A stretch of DNA of 64,000 nt from Ignavibacteriaceae bacterium. Lineage in GTDB: Bacteria; Bacteroidota; Ignavibacteria; Ignavibacteriales; Ignavibacteriaceae. Where the stretch lies: assembly GCA_013360295.1 (NCBI GenBank), contig JABWCL010000011.1:113177-177176 (forward strand). The letters run 5' to 3'. The first letter of the stretch is position 1. Each line of letters begins with the position of its first letter. The translations under genes were made by a program, and so were the position numbers. Below are positions 7,394 to 16,158 of the stretch, one piece after another. The notes beneath the pieces are model-generated. The model worked only from the letters and a program-made list of their open reading frames with translations. It did not search any database and was not told the DNA's origin.

Positions 7394-8031
7394 AAGATCT
7401 GTTTGTTAAACTGATTGAACTTCGCACGCGTTTAATTACATACAGTAAACTGTCGGATTCCACCCGTGAACTCGGACTAAGCAGCAGTATAAGCAATTTT
7501 CTTGAAGACGTAAAAGAGAATTATTCCGGCTTCGATATGGAGTCCGCCAATTACAATGCGGCGATAATCATTAACTGTGCAAAACCGCAGGAGTTGCGGG
7601 AAACCTTACTGGAATCATTTATTAATTCTCTGAATAAAATAAATGAGGATGCATCAAAGGATTTCCTCCTCAGCTCTCTTAAGGATATGTTCATTCTGGA
7701 AAAGCTGTTCAGTATGCGATTGTTCGAACCGGAGTTCATAGATAATATCGAAAGATTATTGCAGCAATTCACCGAACTGAAATCTCAGATGCCGGAGAAG
7801 TACACGGTAATGCGCGAAGTTGTGACCGAATTACATCAGGCGCTGAAAGCAAAGATTGATGAGATGGGGGTGACTGTGCGACAGATGGAGTTGGTTGGGA
7901 GAGAGATGTTAAATTGGGATTATTTGATAATCGATAATCGATTCCAATTTAATGATTCTGAATATAGAAGTGTTGTAGCATTGCATCAAGTTTTTATAGT
8001 GTTTTGTTCTATTAAGTACGCATTAAAATAA
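7390..8031 (+). CDS. Hypothetical helical protein, C-terminus possibly replaced
   Basis: The 213-residue protein starts in a 4-base ATGA overlap with the previous gene. It is amphipathic and helical (S-F-I-N-S-L-N-K-I-N-E-D-A-S; L-K-A-K-I-D-E-M), with no known domain. At about 7905, near residue 172, base composition changes abruptly from roughly even to very AT-rich, and the last 40 or so residues become aromatic and hydrophobic. That pattern fits a junction where foreign DNA carrying the next gene fused to the 3' end of this one, so the native C-terminus may be lost. The alternative is a genuine AT-rich 3' end. Confidence 0.55.
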   Translation: MKDLFVKLIELRTRLITYSKLSDSTRELGLSSSISNFLEDVKENYSGFDMESANYNAAIIINCAKPQELRETLLESFINSLNKINEDASKDFLLSSLKDMFILEKLFSMRLFEPEFIDNIERLLQQFTELKSQMPEKYTVMREVVTELHQALKAKIDEMGVTVRQMELVGREMLNWDYLIIDNRFQFNDSEYRSVVALHQVFIVFCSIKYALK

Positions 8032-8065
8032 ATAATATTTTAAAACAATAAATTATTCGAGGTGA

Positions 8066-8437
8066 ATGATAATGAAGAGCTGGAGTTCATGGATTTCTTT
8101 AACCGCAACGGGAATACGATCCATCCCCATAAATATTGCTGGAGTTTATACTATAAGAGTCAGGGAGATTATCCCAAATTATGATAGCGATATCATTTAT
8201 ATGGGTAAATCAAAGGACATTAGTCGAAGATTAAAAGGCTTACTGGATGATTTAAACAATGATCGTGAAAAGTGGAAGGGACATTCGTCTAGTCAAAAAA
8301 TCAAACTTTATAAAAAACACGGTTTAGAGTTTTCTTTTATTCAAGTATCAAAAAATTCTGATGGGGTGGAAAAGGCACTATTGCTTGCTTTCCATTGTTC
8401 AAATGGTCGCTTGCCACTATGTAATAGGTCGTTTTAA
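8066..8437 (+). CDS. Small GIY-YIG nuclease-fold protein
   Basis: The 123-residue protein is essentially one GIY-YIG domain: A-G-V-Y-T-I (26-30) stands for GIY, I-I-Y-M-G (43-47) for YIG, then Arg55 in I-S-R-R-L, Glu102 in V-E-K-A-L-L-L-A-F and Asn120 in L-C-N-R. These are the expected catalytic positions, so nuclease activity is plausible. No DNA-binding module is attached. GAGGTG precedes ATG 8066 (ATG 8072 is an alternative). The gene is AT-rich and lies at the right edge of the island, followed by a strong terminator. Stand-alone GIY-YIG proteins occur in mobile introns, restriction systems and defence islands; which applies here is unclear. Confidence 0.72.
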   Translation: MIMKSWSSWISLTATGIRSIPINIAGVYTIRVREIIPNYDSDIIYMGKSKDISRRLKGLLDDLNNDREKWKGHSSSQKIKLYKKHGLEFSFIQVSKNSDGVEKALLLAFHCSNGRLPLCNRSF

Positions 8438-8541
8438 TTAATTGAATTAATAACGGAACTAAGAGGTAAGTAGGATTCTGGAACCGGTTTTTTCAATATA
8501 ACCAGTCCAATCCTATAAATCCGCTTCCCAATTTCATAAAT

Positions 8542-8571
8542 CCGGACGGATAGAACCTCCGTCCGGTTTTT
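8542..8571 (+). terminator. Rho-independent terminator closing the accessory island
   Basis: CCGGACGGA (8542-8550), loop TAGAACC, TCCGTCCGG (8558-8566) form a perfect 9-bp GC-rich stem, followed at once by TTTTT (8567-8571). It lies about 100 bases after the GIY-YIG stop and in the correct orientation to end the plus-strand island transcript. Confidence 0.85.
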
Positions 8572-8663
8572 ATTTCATTAAAGAATAAGGGCGGCGAGAA
8601 AAAAATCCGTGGTCATCCATTTCAATCTGCGTCACCTGTGTTCCATCTCCCCCGATAATACCT

Positions 8664-9218
8664 CTACAACTTCCGCAATATCCTGCTCCCGGTCTGTTCT
8701 TCAACAATGGCTCCGCAGGTTTTGCAGAAGAAAGTGCCTTTGATGTCCACTTCTTCTATCGCGGCGGAGGAGTGCATTACGCAATCCCAGTCGTGGCAGT
8801 GCTTCAGTCCGAAGTTGTGCCCGAGCTCGTGGAGGCTTTCTTTGATGAGGCGTATAAAGAGAAGTTCTTCGTTGGTGTTGCCGGAGTAAAATTCTTCGTG
8901 AAGGCGGCAAAGGGATACTATGGAATGCTTTCCCCCCAGCTGCGCTTCACCGAATACAAAGGTGAAGACGGGTACATACAGGTCGTGCTCGATCAGCATC
9001 TGCACTTTACCTTCGATCGTGTCCGTGCGCTTAATCGCGTCGGCAATTATCTTTGTGGAGAAGTACTGTTTCCTTTCAACCGAGCGGTACTCTTCTATCG
9101 GGATATCGAGATCAACATAGTTTACCTCCGCCCCGAGTATCCTTTCAAGCGAGAGGGAGAGGCGGTCGCTTAGTTTGCGGTCTTCAAATCCGAGAGGCGC
9201 TAAATGAAGCTTAAGCAT
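8664..9218 (-). CDS. amzA: Archaemetzincin (M54 zinc metalloprotease)
   Basis: The 184-residue protein has the complete archaemetzincin signature: H-E-L-G-H-N-F-G-L-K-H-C with zinc ligands His130, His134 and His140 and catalytic Glu131. It continues with Cys141, Cys146, Met148 of the Met-turn, and Cys165 and Cys168 in F-F-C-K-T-C. The four cysteines bind a second zinc, which defines M54. These peptidases are common in Archaea and scattered in bacteria; their substrates are unknown. Its ATG overlaps the last base of the upstream sigma-54 regulator gene, so it is the last gene of a three-gene operon with a haem-type sensor kinase and its regulator. Confidence 0.92.
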   Translation of the reverse strand: MLKLHLAPLGFEDRKLSDRLSLSLERILGAEVNYVDLDIPIEEYRSVERKQYFSTKIIADAIKRTDTIEGKVQMLIEHDLYVPVFTFVFGEAQLGGKHSIVSLCRLHEEFYSGNTNEELLFIRLIKESLHELGHNFGLKHCHDWDCVMHSSAAIEEVDIKGTFFCKTCGAIVEEQTGSRILRKL

Positions 9219-10570
9219 CAGGAGCTTTTTTGCAGCCCGTACTTATTGATCTTGTTATAGAGTGTAACCCTGTCTATTCCAAGCACATCGGCGCTGCGGC
9301 TTATGTTCCAGTTGTTTTCGTTAAGCACACGCTGTATGTGCATCTTCTCCATACCCGCGAGTGACTTAACCTGGTCATCGCTTACTACCGTATCGCGGTA
9401 TAACTGGAACGGCAGGTCTTCAGGGGTAATTTTATCGGACCGCGATATTACCACCGCTCTTTCAATGGCGTTTTCAAGTTCGCGCACGTTCCCGGGCCAG
9501 TTGTACGTGGTAAGGATCTTCATAGCGTCTTCGGAGATGCCCGCGACTTTCTTGTTCATTGCGGTCGAAAGCTTCTGAAGGAAATAATAAGCAAGCACGG
9601 GAATGTCATATCCCCTCTCCCTCAGCGGCGGTATGAATATGGAGAAAACATTCAGCCGGTAATAGAGGTCTTCGCGGAACTTCCCTTCCTTAACCAGTTC
9701 TTCAAGCGATTCGTTTGTAGCAGCAATCACCCGGAAGTCGCTTTTAATCTGCTCGTTACCGCCGACGCGCATAAAGGTTTTCGATTCAATTACGCGCAGC
9801 AGTTCGATCTGCACCTTAGGCGAAATAGTCCCTATCTCATCGAGGAAGATCGTGCCGCCGTCAGCCATCTCAAACTTCCCTTTTCTCTTTGTATGGGCGC
9901 CTGTGAACGCTCCTTTTTCGTGCCCGAAGAGTTCGCTTTCCAGGATTGATTCCGCGAGCGCGCCGCAGTTTACGGTAACGATCGGGAAGTACCTTCGCCT
10001 GCTATTGATGTGAATGGCTTTAGCAACCAGCTCTTTCCCCGTTCCGCTTTCGCCTCTTATCATCACCGTGGTATCGGTAGGGGCAACTGTATTAATGAGC
10101 GAGTATATTTTCTTTATTTCTTCGCTTTCACCGATAAGGTTATCAGGCTTAATGATTTCATCAATGTTTTCCTTAAGCTGTATATTTTCCCTTGTAAGGG
10201 ATTTCTGCTTGAGGGCGTTTTCGAGTATATGGTTCAGTTCATCGGGGTCAACGGGTTTGGTAAGGTAATCATACGCTCCCTCTTTAAGGGCTTTTATCGC
10301 GGTCTGAACCGACGCGTAGGCGGTTATAAGGATTACGATTGCTTCCTGATCGACCTCTTTTATCTTCTCCAGAAGTTCAATGCCGCTCATTCCGGGCATT
10401 TTCATATCGAGAAGGTAGACATCATATTTACCCGCCTGAAGTTTCTTCAGCGCTTCTTCCGCGCTGTCTGCCGTATCAACCTGGTAATTCTCTTCTTCAA
10501 ACCAGTGGAGAAGGGATTCTCTTACTATCAGCTCGTCATCAACCACGAGCAGTTTATAATTTTCGTTCAT
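9218..10570 (-). CDS. NtrC-family sigma-54-dependent response regulator
   Basis: The 450-residue protein has a receiver domain with phospho-acceptor Asp55 in L-L-D-M-K-M-P-G. The sigma-54 AAA+ domain has Walker A G-E-S-G-T-G-K-E (173-180), the sigma-54 contact loop G-A-F-T-G-A (220-225) and Walker B I-F-L-D-E-I (241-246). A Fis-type HTH occupies about 405-445 (N-W-N-I-S-R-S-A-D-V-L-G-I). It should activate RpoN promoters when phosphorylated. It starts 4 bases inside the end of the kinase gene, so the two form a cognate pair. I found no convincing -24/-12 promoter in the nearby gaps by eye, so its targets are unknown. Confidence 0.95.
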   Translation of the reverse strand: MNENYKLLVVDDELIVRESLLHWFEEENYQVDTADSAEEALKKLQAGKYDVYLLDMKMPGMSGIELLEKIKEVDQEAIVILITAYASVQTAIKALKEGAYDYLTKPVDPDELNHILENALKQKSLTRENIQLKENIDEIIKPDNLIGESEEIKKIYSLINTVAPTDTTVMIRGESGTGKELVAKAIHINSRRRYFPIVTVNCGALAESILESELFGHEKGAFTGAHTKRKGKFEMADGGTIFLDEIGTISPKVQIELLRVIESKTFMRVGGNEQIKSDFRVIAATNESLEELVKEGKFREDLYYRLNVFSIFIPPLRERGYDIPVLAYYFLQKLSTAMNKKVAGISEDAMKILTTYNWPGNVRELENAIERAVVISRSDKITPEDLPFQLYRDTVVSDDQVKSLAGMEKMHIQRVLNENNWNISRSADVLGIDRVTLYNKINKYGLQKSS

Positions 10571-12150
10571 TCTTTTATCGGTAATGTAATTTTAAATGTA
10601 GTTCCTTTTACGGATGTTTCTTCAACTTCAATTTTGCCGCCGTGGCTGTTTATGATCCCGTATGCCACGGAAAGGCCGAGTCCGGTTCCTTTTCCTTTTT
10701 CCTTGGTGGTGTAGAACGGTTCAAATATATTCTGCATATCGGCGTCGCTTATACCGTGCCCGGTATCAGTAAGCCTGATTATAACATTGGTACCGGCTTT
10801 TTCAAGTTTTACTTTAATTACCCCCTCACCGCTCATTGCCTCCACGGCATTAATAAGCATTGCCACAAGCGCCTGCTCTATCTTCTGCCCGTCGCATTTC
10901 AGTATGATGCCGGTATCAGAGTATTCCTTTTCCAGCACAATATTATTGATTTGGAGATGGTGATTGATGAGAAGCAGCGCCTTATCAATAAGTTCGCTTA
11001 TCCTGTTCTGCTGTGAGTCGTGAACCGAATCGTGGGAGAATACAAGCAGGTCCTTCACTATCCTTCCGCAGCGGGCGGACTCATCTGAAATAAGCGTAGT
11101 GAATTTGATGAGATCATCGTGCCGCTTATCTTCGTTCGCTTTGGAAAGTTTTTTAGTTATCAGTTTACTGTAAGTAAGGATACCCTCGAGAGGGTTATTA
11201 AGTTCGTGCGCGACGGTGGCGGAAAGTTTACCGAGAGAGGCCAGTTTTTCAACACGGATTATCTGTTCGTATATTTTCTTGAGCTCAATATTCTTTTCTT
11301 TTACCTTCTCGTTAAGTGTTTCCGACCACTCCTGAAGTTCGGTGTATGCCTTGTCAAGTTTCTCAGCCATACTGTTGATCTCGTGGGCAAGCCCGCCAAG
11401 TTCATCTTTGGACTGTAAATCTATCCTGTACTGCAGGTTACCTTTCCCGATCTCCGCTACTCCGTCTGATATCTTCGAGATAGGGCGCGAAACGTAGAAC
11501 ATAATAAATATGATTGAGAAGAGGCCAAGCGCGCCGGCGACAAGGATCGTATTAAAAACCAGATTATTGATATTAGCTTCGAACACCCTGTTAGATTCCT
11601 CAACCGAAAGGACAACATCGAGCACCCCAAGAATTTTTTTATCGCGGTCTTCGGTGTGGCATTCGGAGGTGGTGCAGTCCGGCTGATTGTGTACCGGATT
11701 AATAAGCCCGACCACCCGCTCGCCGTTCTCCTTCTGGTAAAACCGCATCAGTTTATCTGCGGGAGGAGTGCTGGTTATCTTGCCGTCCTCGTGACACATT
11801 ATGCAGGCCTCGGCATTCATATCAACTTCCTTCCCGATTTCGAGGCTGTCGCTTGAAAAGCTGATAATGCCGAGCTTATTGAAAATTCTGACCGACTTCA
11901 CCCCCTTCTCTTCCCCGATCGTAGAAATGATATTCGCGAGGTCCTCGCGGTGATTTTTCAGCATTGAATAGCGCGTGGAGCTTTTTATGATATCGCTGAT
12001 GTTATAGGCGGATGCGGACCGGAAATTTATCAGGTCTTCTTTAAGGTTCTGTACCGTAAAGAAGGTGTAAAAAGCGAGGTTTATAACTAATATTGCCGTA
12101 AGCCCCAGTATGAGTTTAAGGCTAAGTCTGTTTCTAGTAAGCAACGGCAT
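10567..12150 (-). CDS. Membrane sensor histidine kinase with c-type haem motifs in periplasmic domain
   Basis: The 527-residue kinase has a TM helix at about 11-33, a periplasmic sensor at 34-195, a second TM at 196-220, then HAMP, HisKA with His315 in V-A-H-E-L-N-N-P, and a HATPase domain with N-box N-A-V-E-A-M and G-boxes D-T-G-H-G-I and G-K-G-T-G-L-G-L. The sensor carries C-I-M-C-H (Cys116-Cys119-His120), a canonical haem c site, and C-T-T-S-E-C-H (Cys159-Cys164-His165), a CX4CH variant that some cytochromes also use. A redox- or gas-sensing role is likely. It is the first gene of an operon with an NtrC-type regulator and an archaemetzincin, all overlapping by a few bases. Confidence 0.92.
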   Translation of the reverse strand: MPLLTRNRLSLKLILGLTAILVINLAFYTFFTVQNLKEDLINFRSASAYNISDIIKSSTRYSMLKNHREDLANIISTIGEEKGVKSVRIFNKLGIISFSSDSLEIGKEVDMNAEACIMCHEDGKITSTPPADKLMRFYQKENGERVVGLINPVHNQPDCTTSECHTEDRDKKILGVLDVVLSVEESNRVFEANINNLVFNTILVAGALGLFSIIFIMFYVSRPISKISDGVAEIGKGNLQYRIDLQSKDELGGLAHEINSMAEKLDKAYTELQEWSETLNEKVKEKNIELKKIYEQIIRVEKLASLGKLSATVAHELNNPLEGILTYSKLITKKLSKANEDKRHDDLIKFTTLISDESARCGRIVKDLLVFSHDSVHDSQQNRISELIDKALLLINHHLQINNIVLEKEYSDTGIILKCDGQKIEQALVAMLINAVEAMSGEGVIKVKLEKAGTNVIIRLTDTGHGISDADMQNIFEPFYTTKEKGKGTGLGLSVAYGIINSHGGKIEVEETSVKGTTFKITLPIKE

Positions 12151-12373
12151 ATAAGGCTCTAATTAAGAAAAAATGTATTAACAAAACTAAGCAAGTTTGG
12201 GGTAAATACCAATTTGCAACCGATACGCCAATAAATAAAACTATGACTAGTTTTTAAAAACAGAAATCCTCCTCCGCTGTTCTCCTTAAACCAAAGATAA
12301 CCTTCCAACCCCTTAGAAGCACATCTCTTCGCTATGTGAGTGCCTGGACGGCAAATCGTATTAACTAAATATC

Positions 12374-14089
12374 TTAAAACCTGTATCCATAATTAATATT
12401 GCCAGTCGTCTCCCTGAAACTCGATGCATTTGCCCCCTTTCCAACAAAAAGAGACACACGCATTGAGGCAGAAATCGAGCCATTTGCCATAACCGGATAA
12501 GATGTTTGCATATTAATTGCGTGAACAATTGATGCCTGCGAATTAGTAAGAGAATATGATGCGCTTGAGTTCAGTTTGTTGTTGAATGATCTGTTCATTG
12601 CACGCATGCTGAGCGTACTTGTACTGTTATCACCCCTATCCTGAATCTGCACAAGGTTATAGGAGGATGATACTGATGCGCTCCATTGCGGATTAAATGT
12701 TGTGGAAAGCGAAATGTTCATATTATGCGAAGTGACGTCGCTCCCCTTTCTCAAAATATTAGCGTCCTGATAAAGCTGGTTTCCATAAGTGGTGGATACG
12801 TTATGCCTTAATCCAAATAAATTCAGTTGAAACGATACCGTGGAGGAAAAACTGATATTTGAATTATCAATTTTCAGCGTATCATTTTTGGCATCATTAA
12901 CAAGTGTATTGTAAGACGTGTTCAATGAAATATTAATATCCCTTACAGGAGTAATACTCGCAGATATTCCGTATGCATTTCTGTTTGTCGTGTTCAATTT
13001 TTGTTTGCCGAGATTATTGTTTTGCGCCTGATATGTTCCCTGTATTGAAAAGAGGCCGTCAAAAAGATTGAATCCAATCCCGGTATTCAAGGATCTCTTA
13101 TCGTTGATAACCGATGGCAGTCCTAGCGATGTATATCCGGGGCCTATTTCCGAATAGCCGAGCCGCATAGTTACTACCCGAAAATTCAGATTCATATCTG
13201 CGGTATATGCGTAATCCGCGCTGGTTGACATGCGTGGTTTATATATTTTATCCATACCTTCCGGCAGGTCTTTTGAATCCACCGCATCACTCAGCAGATC
13301 CTTTGTAAAGATACTTCCCGCAGCCTCACCACGGAAAGAGAATATTCCGTTGAATAGCCTGAATGCTGTAGTGGTTCCGATAACCAGATTTTCCTGCGCC
13401 GTGACTCCCGTGTAAGTTGTATCTATTTTTGTTAATGTATCCACAACGGTTGTATCTATTCTGGTAAAAATATCACGTGGTAATGAGTTCAGATCATCCT
13501 TAACCTTAACAACATTAAAGTCAATAAAATTCGTTTCACTTCCAAAACCGATTTTCCCCGCCACAACATTTCTTGCATAAGTAGAAGTAAAGGCGCCTGT
13601 GTTGGTTGCCCGTTGAGATTGACCGCCATAAGCGGCAAACCTGATCCAGCCCGGATTCAGTTCCACTCCTCCACCACGAATGTTAAGCCCGCTCAAAGTA
13701 AATTTTGACATATCAGCAGAGAAGTCGCCTATATGCCACTTGCTCCATCCCCACGTAGGATGAAGCGAGAGAGTGCTGATCTGCTGGCGTGCGGCGTTTC
13801 CTTCGGTGGAAAGAAATATATCAAACGAGATGCTGAAATTATCGAAAAGCGTAATAGAGGGACGAAAGAAAATTCTGCCGGTAGTTGGCGGACGGCGGTT
13901 GGCTTTACCGGAAATGGTATAAAATTCGCCATAAGTTCCTGCATCACCGGAAATCTTAATGCTTGAAGTAACAGCATCTTTAATAATGTTTGTTGCTGAA
14001 TTCATAGTAGTATCGTTTCCTTCATTCTGGGTCTGCGGCATCAGATCCGCGCTTAAGAGAATCACAACAATCAATATTGCTTCTTTCAT
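12374..14089 (-). CDS. Outer-membrane beta-barrel-like protein, last gene of giant-protein operon
   Basis: This 571-residue exported protein has an N-terminal signal-like segment (M-K-E-A-I-L-I-V-V-I-L-L-S-A-D), then alternating polar/hydrophobic strands throughout (for example I-T-L-F-D-N-F-S-I-S-F-D-I-F-L-S and the many N-x-S-x-S strands). It ends in N-I-N-Y-G-Y-R-F, and a C-terminal aromatic residue is typical of outer-membrane barrels recognised by BamA. No TonB box or plug is visible. It follows the TPR gene by 51 bases and is the fourth gene after the giant protein, so it may anchor or export that complex. Function is inferred only from architecture. Confidence 0.65.
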   Translation of the reverse strand: MKEAILIVVILLSADLMPQTQNEGNDTTMNSATNIIKDAVTSSIKISGDAGTYGEFYTISGKANRRPPTTGRIFFRPSITLFDNFSISFDIFLSTEGNAARQQISTLSLHPTWGWSKWHIGDFSADMSKFTLSGLNIRGGGVELNPGWIRFAAYGGQSQRATNTGAFTSTYARNVVAGKIGFGSETNFIDFNVVKVKDDLNSLPRDIFTRIDTTVVDTLTKIDTTYTGVTAQENLVIGTTTAFRLFNGIFSFRGEAAGSIFTKDLLSDAVDSKDLPEGMDKIYKPRMSTSADYAYTADMNLNFRVVTMRLGYSEIGPGYTSLGLPSVINDKRSLNTGIGFNLFDGLFSIQGTYQAQNNNLGKQKLNTTNRNAYGISASITPVRDINISLNTSYNTLVNDAKNDTLKIDNSNISFSSTVSFQLNLFGLRHNVSTTYGNQLYQDANILRKGSDVTSHNMNISLSTTFNPQWSASVSSSYNLVQIQDRGDNSTSTLSMRAMNRSFNNKLNSSASYSLTNSQASIVHAINMQTSYPVMANGSISASMRVSLFVGKGANASSFRETTGNINYGYRF

Positions 14090-14140
14090 TTTCTATACTT
14101 TGTTAAGTACCTGAATTGAAAATTGTATTTAGTATATACT

Positions 14141-16156
14141 TTATAGAATGGCACGTGCTTCCTCTTTTCTCCCGGCTTTGTGTAACGCTTCCAGCAATCG
14201 TTCTTTCAGAACAGGATCTTTTGAAACCGAATATACCGCTAACCACTCATCGCATAATTTGCTCAGATAACCGCTTTTTACTGATAGTCTGATAATTTCA
14301 TCATAGGCAACAGAATTCTTAGGCTGTATTGATAACACGCGTTTCCACGACATAAGTGCCTGATTGTACTTCCCTTCCTTTTCATAAATTCCCGCAATAG
14401 CCCTATGTGCTGCTATATTATCGGAATTGAGAAAAAGTGCTTTATTGTACCATAGCACCGCATCCTCTGTTTTTCTCTTTGATTCATAATAGCCTGCCAT
14501 TTTTACTATCAGAGAAACATCCGCGGGATATAAATCAAGCTTTCTGCCGAGAAATAATAAATATTCCTCATCCGTCAGGTTTGTTCTCAGAAAGGCAAAG
14601 GAAGAGTCAAAAATTACTTCCATCACCTCAATATCACTGTTCAGCTGCTCGATGTTCCCCATTTTTAACAGATCAACATTTCCGCTTCCATCTGCTACAG
14701 CCTGCATTGCCTGGTTGCGTGAGTCAGCCATTCCGTTAATACATCTGTCAATAGATATCTTGAATAATTCTGCTGCCTCTTTAATATTGCCGAGTGAGGC
14801 GTAAGTTACTCCCATCTCAAAAATTGCCGGTGCAAATTTTGAATTCAGCCTCTTGGCAATGCCAAGATATTTAAGCGCCGAATCATAACCGGCGTTTACT
14901 AACCACGATTTCCCTAAAGCATAAGAGGAAAGGTGATGGTAAGGGTAACGGGCATAGAAATTAATTCCTGATGCCAGGGCCTTATCCTTCATACTATGTT
15001 TTATATATAGTTCGTGTAGTAAATTGAACATATTGAAATTGGCGGGATCATACTCTGCTATTTCCTCAAGCTGCTTAATAGCGTCCGTGTCTTTGTTTTC
15101 CTTTGTATAAATTTTTGCAACTGTTATCAACAGTTTTGCATCGGAAGTATCATTAAGAAAAATCTGTTTGTAATAATGTATTGCTGAATCCGGATACCCT
15201 TCGTCTTTGAATGTTGCCGCATATTTTTTCTTCCACTCCGCTTTATCCGGAAGATGTTTTGCCATATCCGCATAAACTTCACGCATTTTTTTATAATCTG
15301 AGTAAAGGCTATAATATCCGGACTTAGCGAGATATAACTCCTTTTCTTCAGGATGCTTCTTTATCATTCTGTTGTACAAAGAAAGTGCCTTATCGGGCTC
15401 GCCGTTGTACCGGTACGCCAGTCCCAGTTTAAGAGCATCGCCAATATTATCCGGTTGCTGCATAGTCCGCTTTTCCAGATAGGTAACTGCCTTATCGAAT
15501 TGCTTATTCTCGAAAAGGACATCAGCATACAGCTCCTTAAATTTATTATCATAAGGAAATTTTTTCATTGCGCTCTCAAGCTCGCGTTGCGCTTCCTTAA
15601 TTTTCTTTGTTCCTATCAGCAGTGAAACCACATTATAGTGAAGCTCGGCATTCCCGGGTGCATAAGGAAGCGCTTTACGGAAGTATACTAAGGCGCTTTC
15701 ATAATCTTTCTTTTCGTAGTAAACAATTCCGATATTCTGATATACTTTTCCCAGGATTTCTTTTGAATCTTTATCCTCGGGCATCACAGCAAGGTATCTA
15801 ATAAGTTGTTTTTCGGCCTTCTGAAACTGCTGTATCATTATATAAAGTTTTGCCTGAACCAGGAGAAGCTCGGCAACTGACGGAAACATAGTTTCGGCTT
15901 TTTCTGATGCTGCAATCGCTTCATCATATTTTTTTAGGCCAATAAGAGAGTTTATGTAAAAGCCGTGCACATTGTAATTATACGGATCTGTTTTAAGATG
16001 TTCGCTGAAAACAGCGGCTGCCTCGGCATACCTGCCATTATCATACGCTTCTTTCCCTCTCAGTAACTGTGCTGATTGCGGGAACACGATATTATTAAGC
16101 AGCGGTAAAATAACTGCAATCACTAGATAGTATTTCAAATGCACCAGCTTATTCAT
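14141..16156 (-). CDS. TPR-repeat protein (exported or membrane-anchored)
   Basis: The 671-residue protein has an N-terminal hydrophobic segment (Y-Y-L-V-I-A-V-I-L-P-L-L) ending near F-P-Q-S, probably a signal peptide. Many tetratricopeptide repeats follow, with typical spacing of A-x-x-x-Y/F and P patterns such as G-I-V-Y-Y-E-K-K-D-Y-E-S-A-L-V-Y-F-R-K-A. It would act as a scaffold in the periplasm or at the outer membrane. The gene starts 3 bases from the stop of the FN3 gene and precedes the barrel-like gene, so the four genes from 30206 down form one operon. No enzymatic motif is seen. Confidence 0.85.
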   Translation of the reverse strand: MNKLVHLKYYLVIAVILPLLNNIVFPQSAQLLRGKEAYDNGRYAEAAAVFSEHLKTDPYNYNVHGFYINSLIGLKKYDEAIAASEKAETMFPSVAELLLVQAKLYIMIQQFQKAEKQLIRYLAVMPEDKDSKEILGKVYQNIGIVYYEKKDYESALVYFRKALPYAPGNAELHYNVVSLLIGTKKIKEAQRELESAMKKFPYDNKFKELYADVLFENKQFDKAVTYLEKRTMQQPDNIGDALKLGLAYRYNGEPDKALSLYNRMIKKHPEEKELYLAKSGYYSLYSDYKKMREVYADMAKHLPDKAEWKKKYAATFKDEGYPDSAIHYYKQIFLNDTSDAKLLITVAKIYTKENKDTDAIKQLEEIAEYDPANFNMFNLLHELYIKHSMKDKALASGINFYARYPYHHLSSYALGKSWLVNAGYDSALKYLGIAKRLNSKFAPAIFEMGVTYASLGNIKEAAELFKISIDRCINGMADSRNQAMQAVADGSGNVDLLKMGNIEQLNSDIEVMEVIFDSSFAFLRTNLTDEEYLLFLGRKLDLYPADVSLIVKMAGYYESKRKTEDAVLWYNKALFLNSDNIAAHRAIAGIYEKEGKYNQALMSWKRVLSIQPKNSVAYDEIIRLSVKSGYLSKLCDEWLAVYSVSKDPVLKERLLEALHKAGRKEEARAIL

Positions 16157-16158
16157 CT

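Noticed and set aside
8772..9173. 133-codon plus-strand frame opposite the archaemetzincin gene
   Set aside because: Shadow of the clear M54 gene on the other strand.
10010..10714. 234-codon plus-strand frame opposite the response regulator
   Set aside because: Shadow of the NtrC-family gene, whose motifs are unambiguous.
14141..14165. TGGCACGTGCT string resembling a sigma-54 -24 element
   Set aside because: No matching TTGC -12 element at the right distance, and it lies inside the end of the TPR gene.
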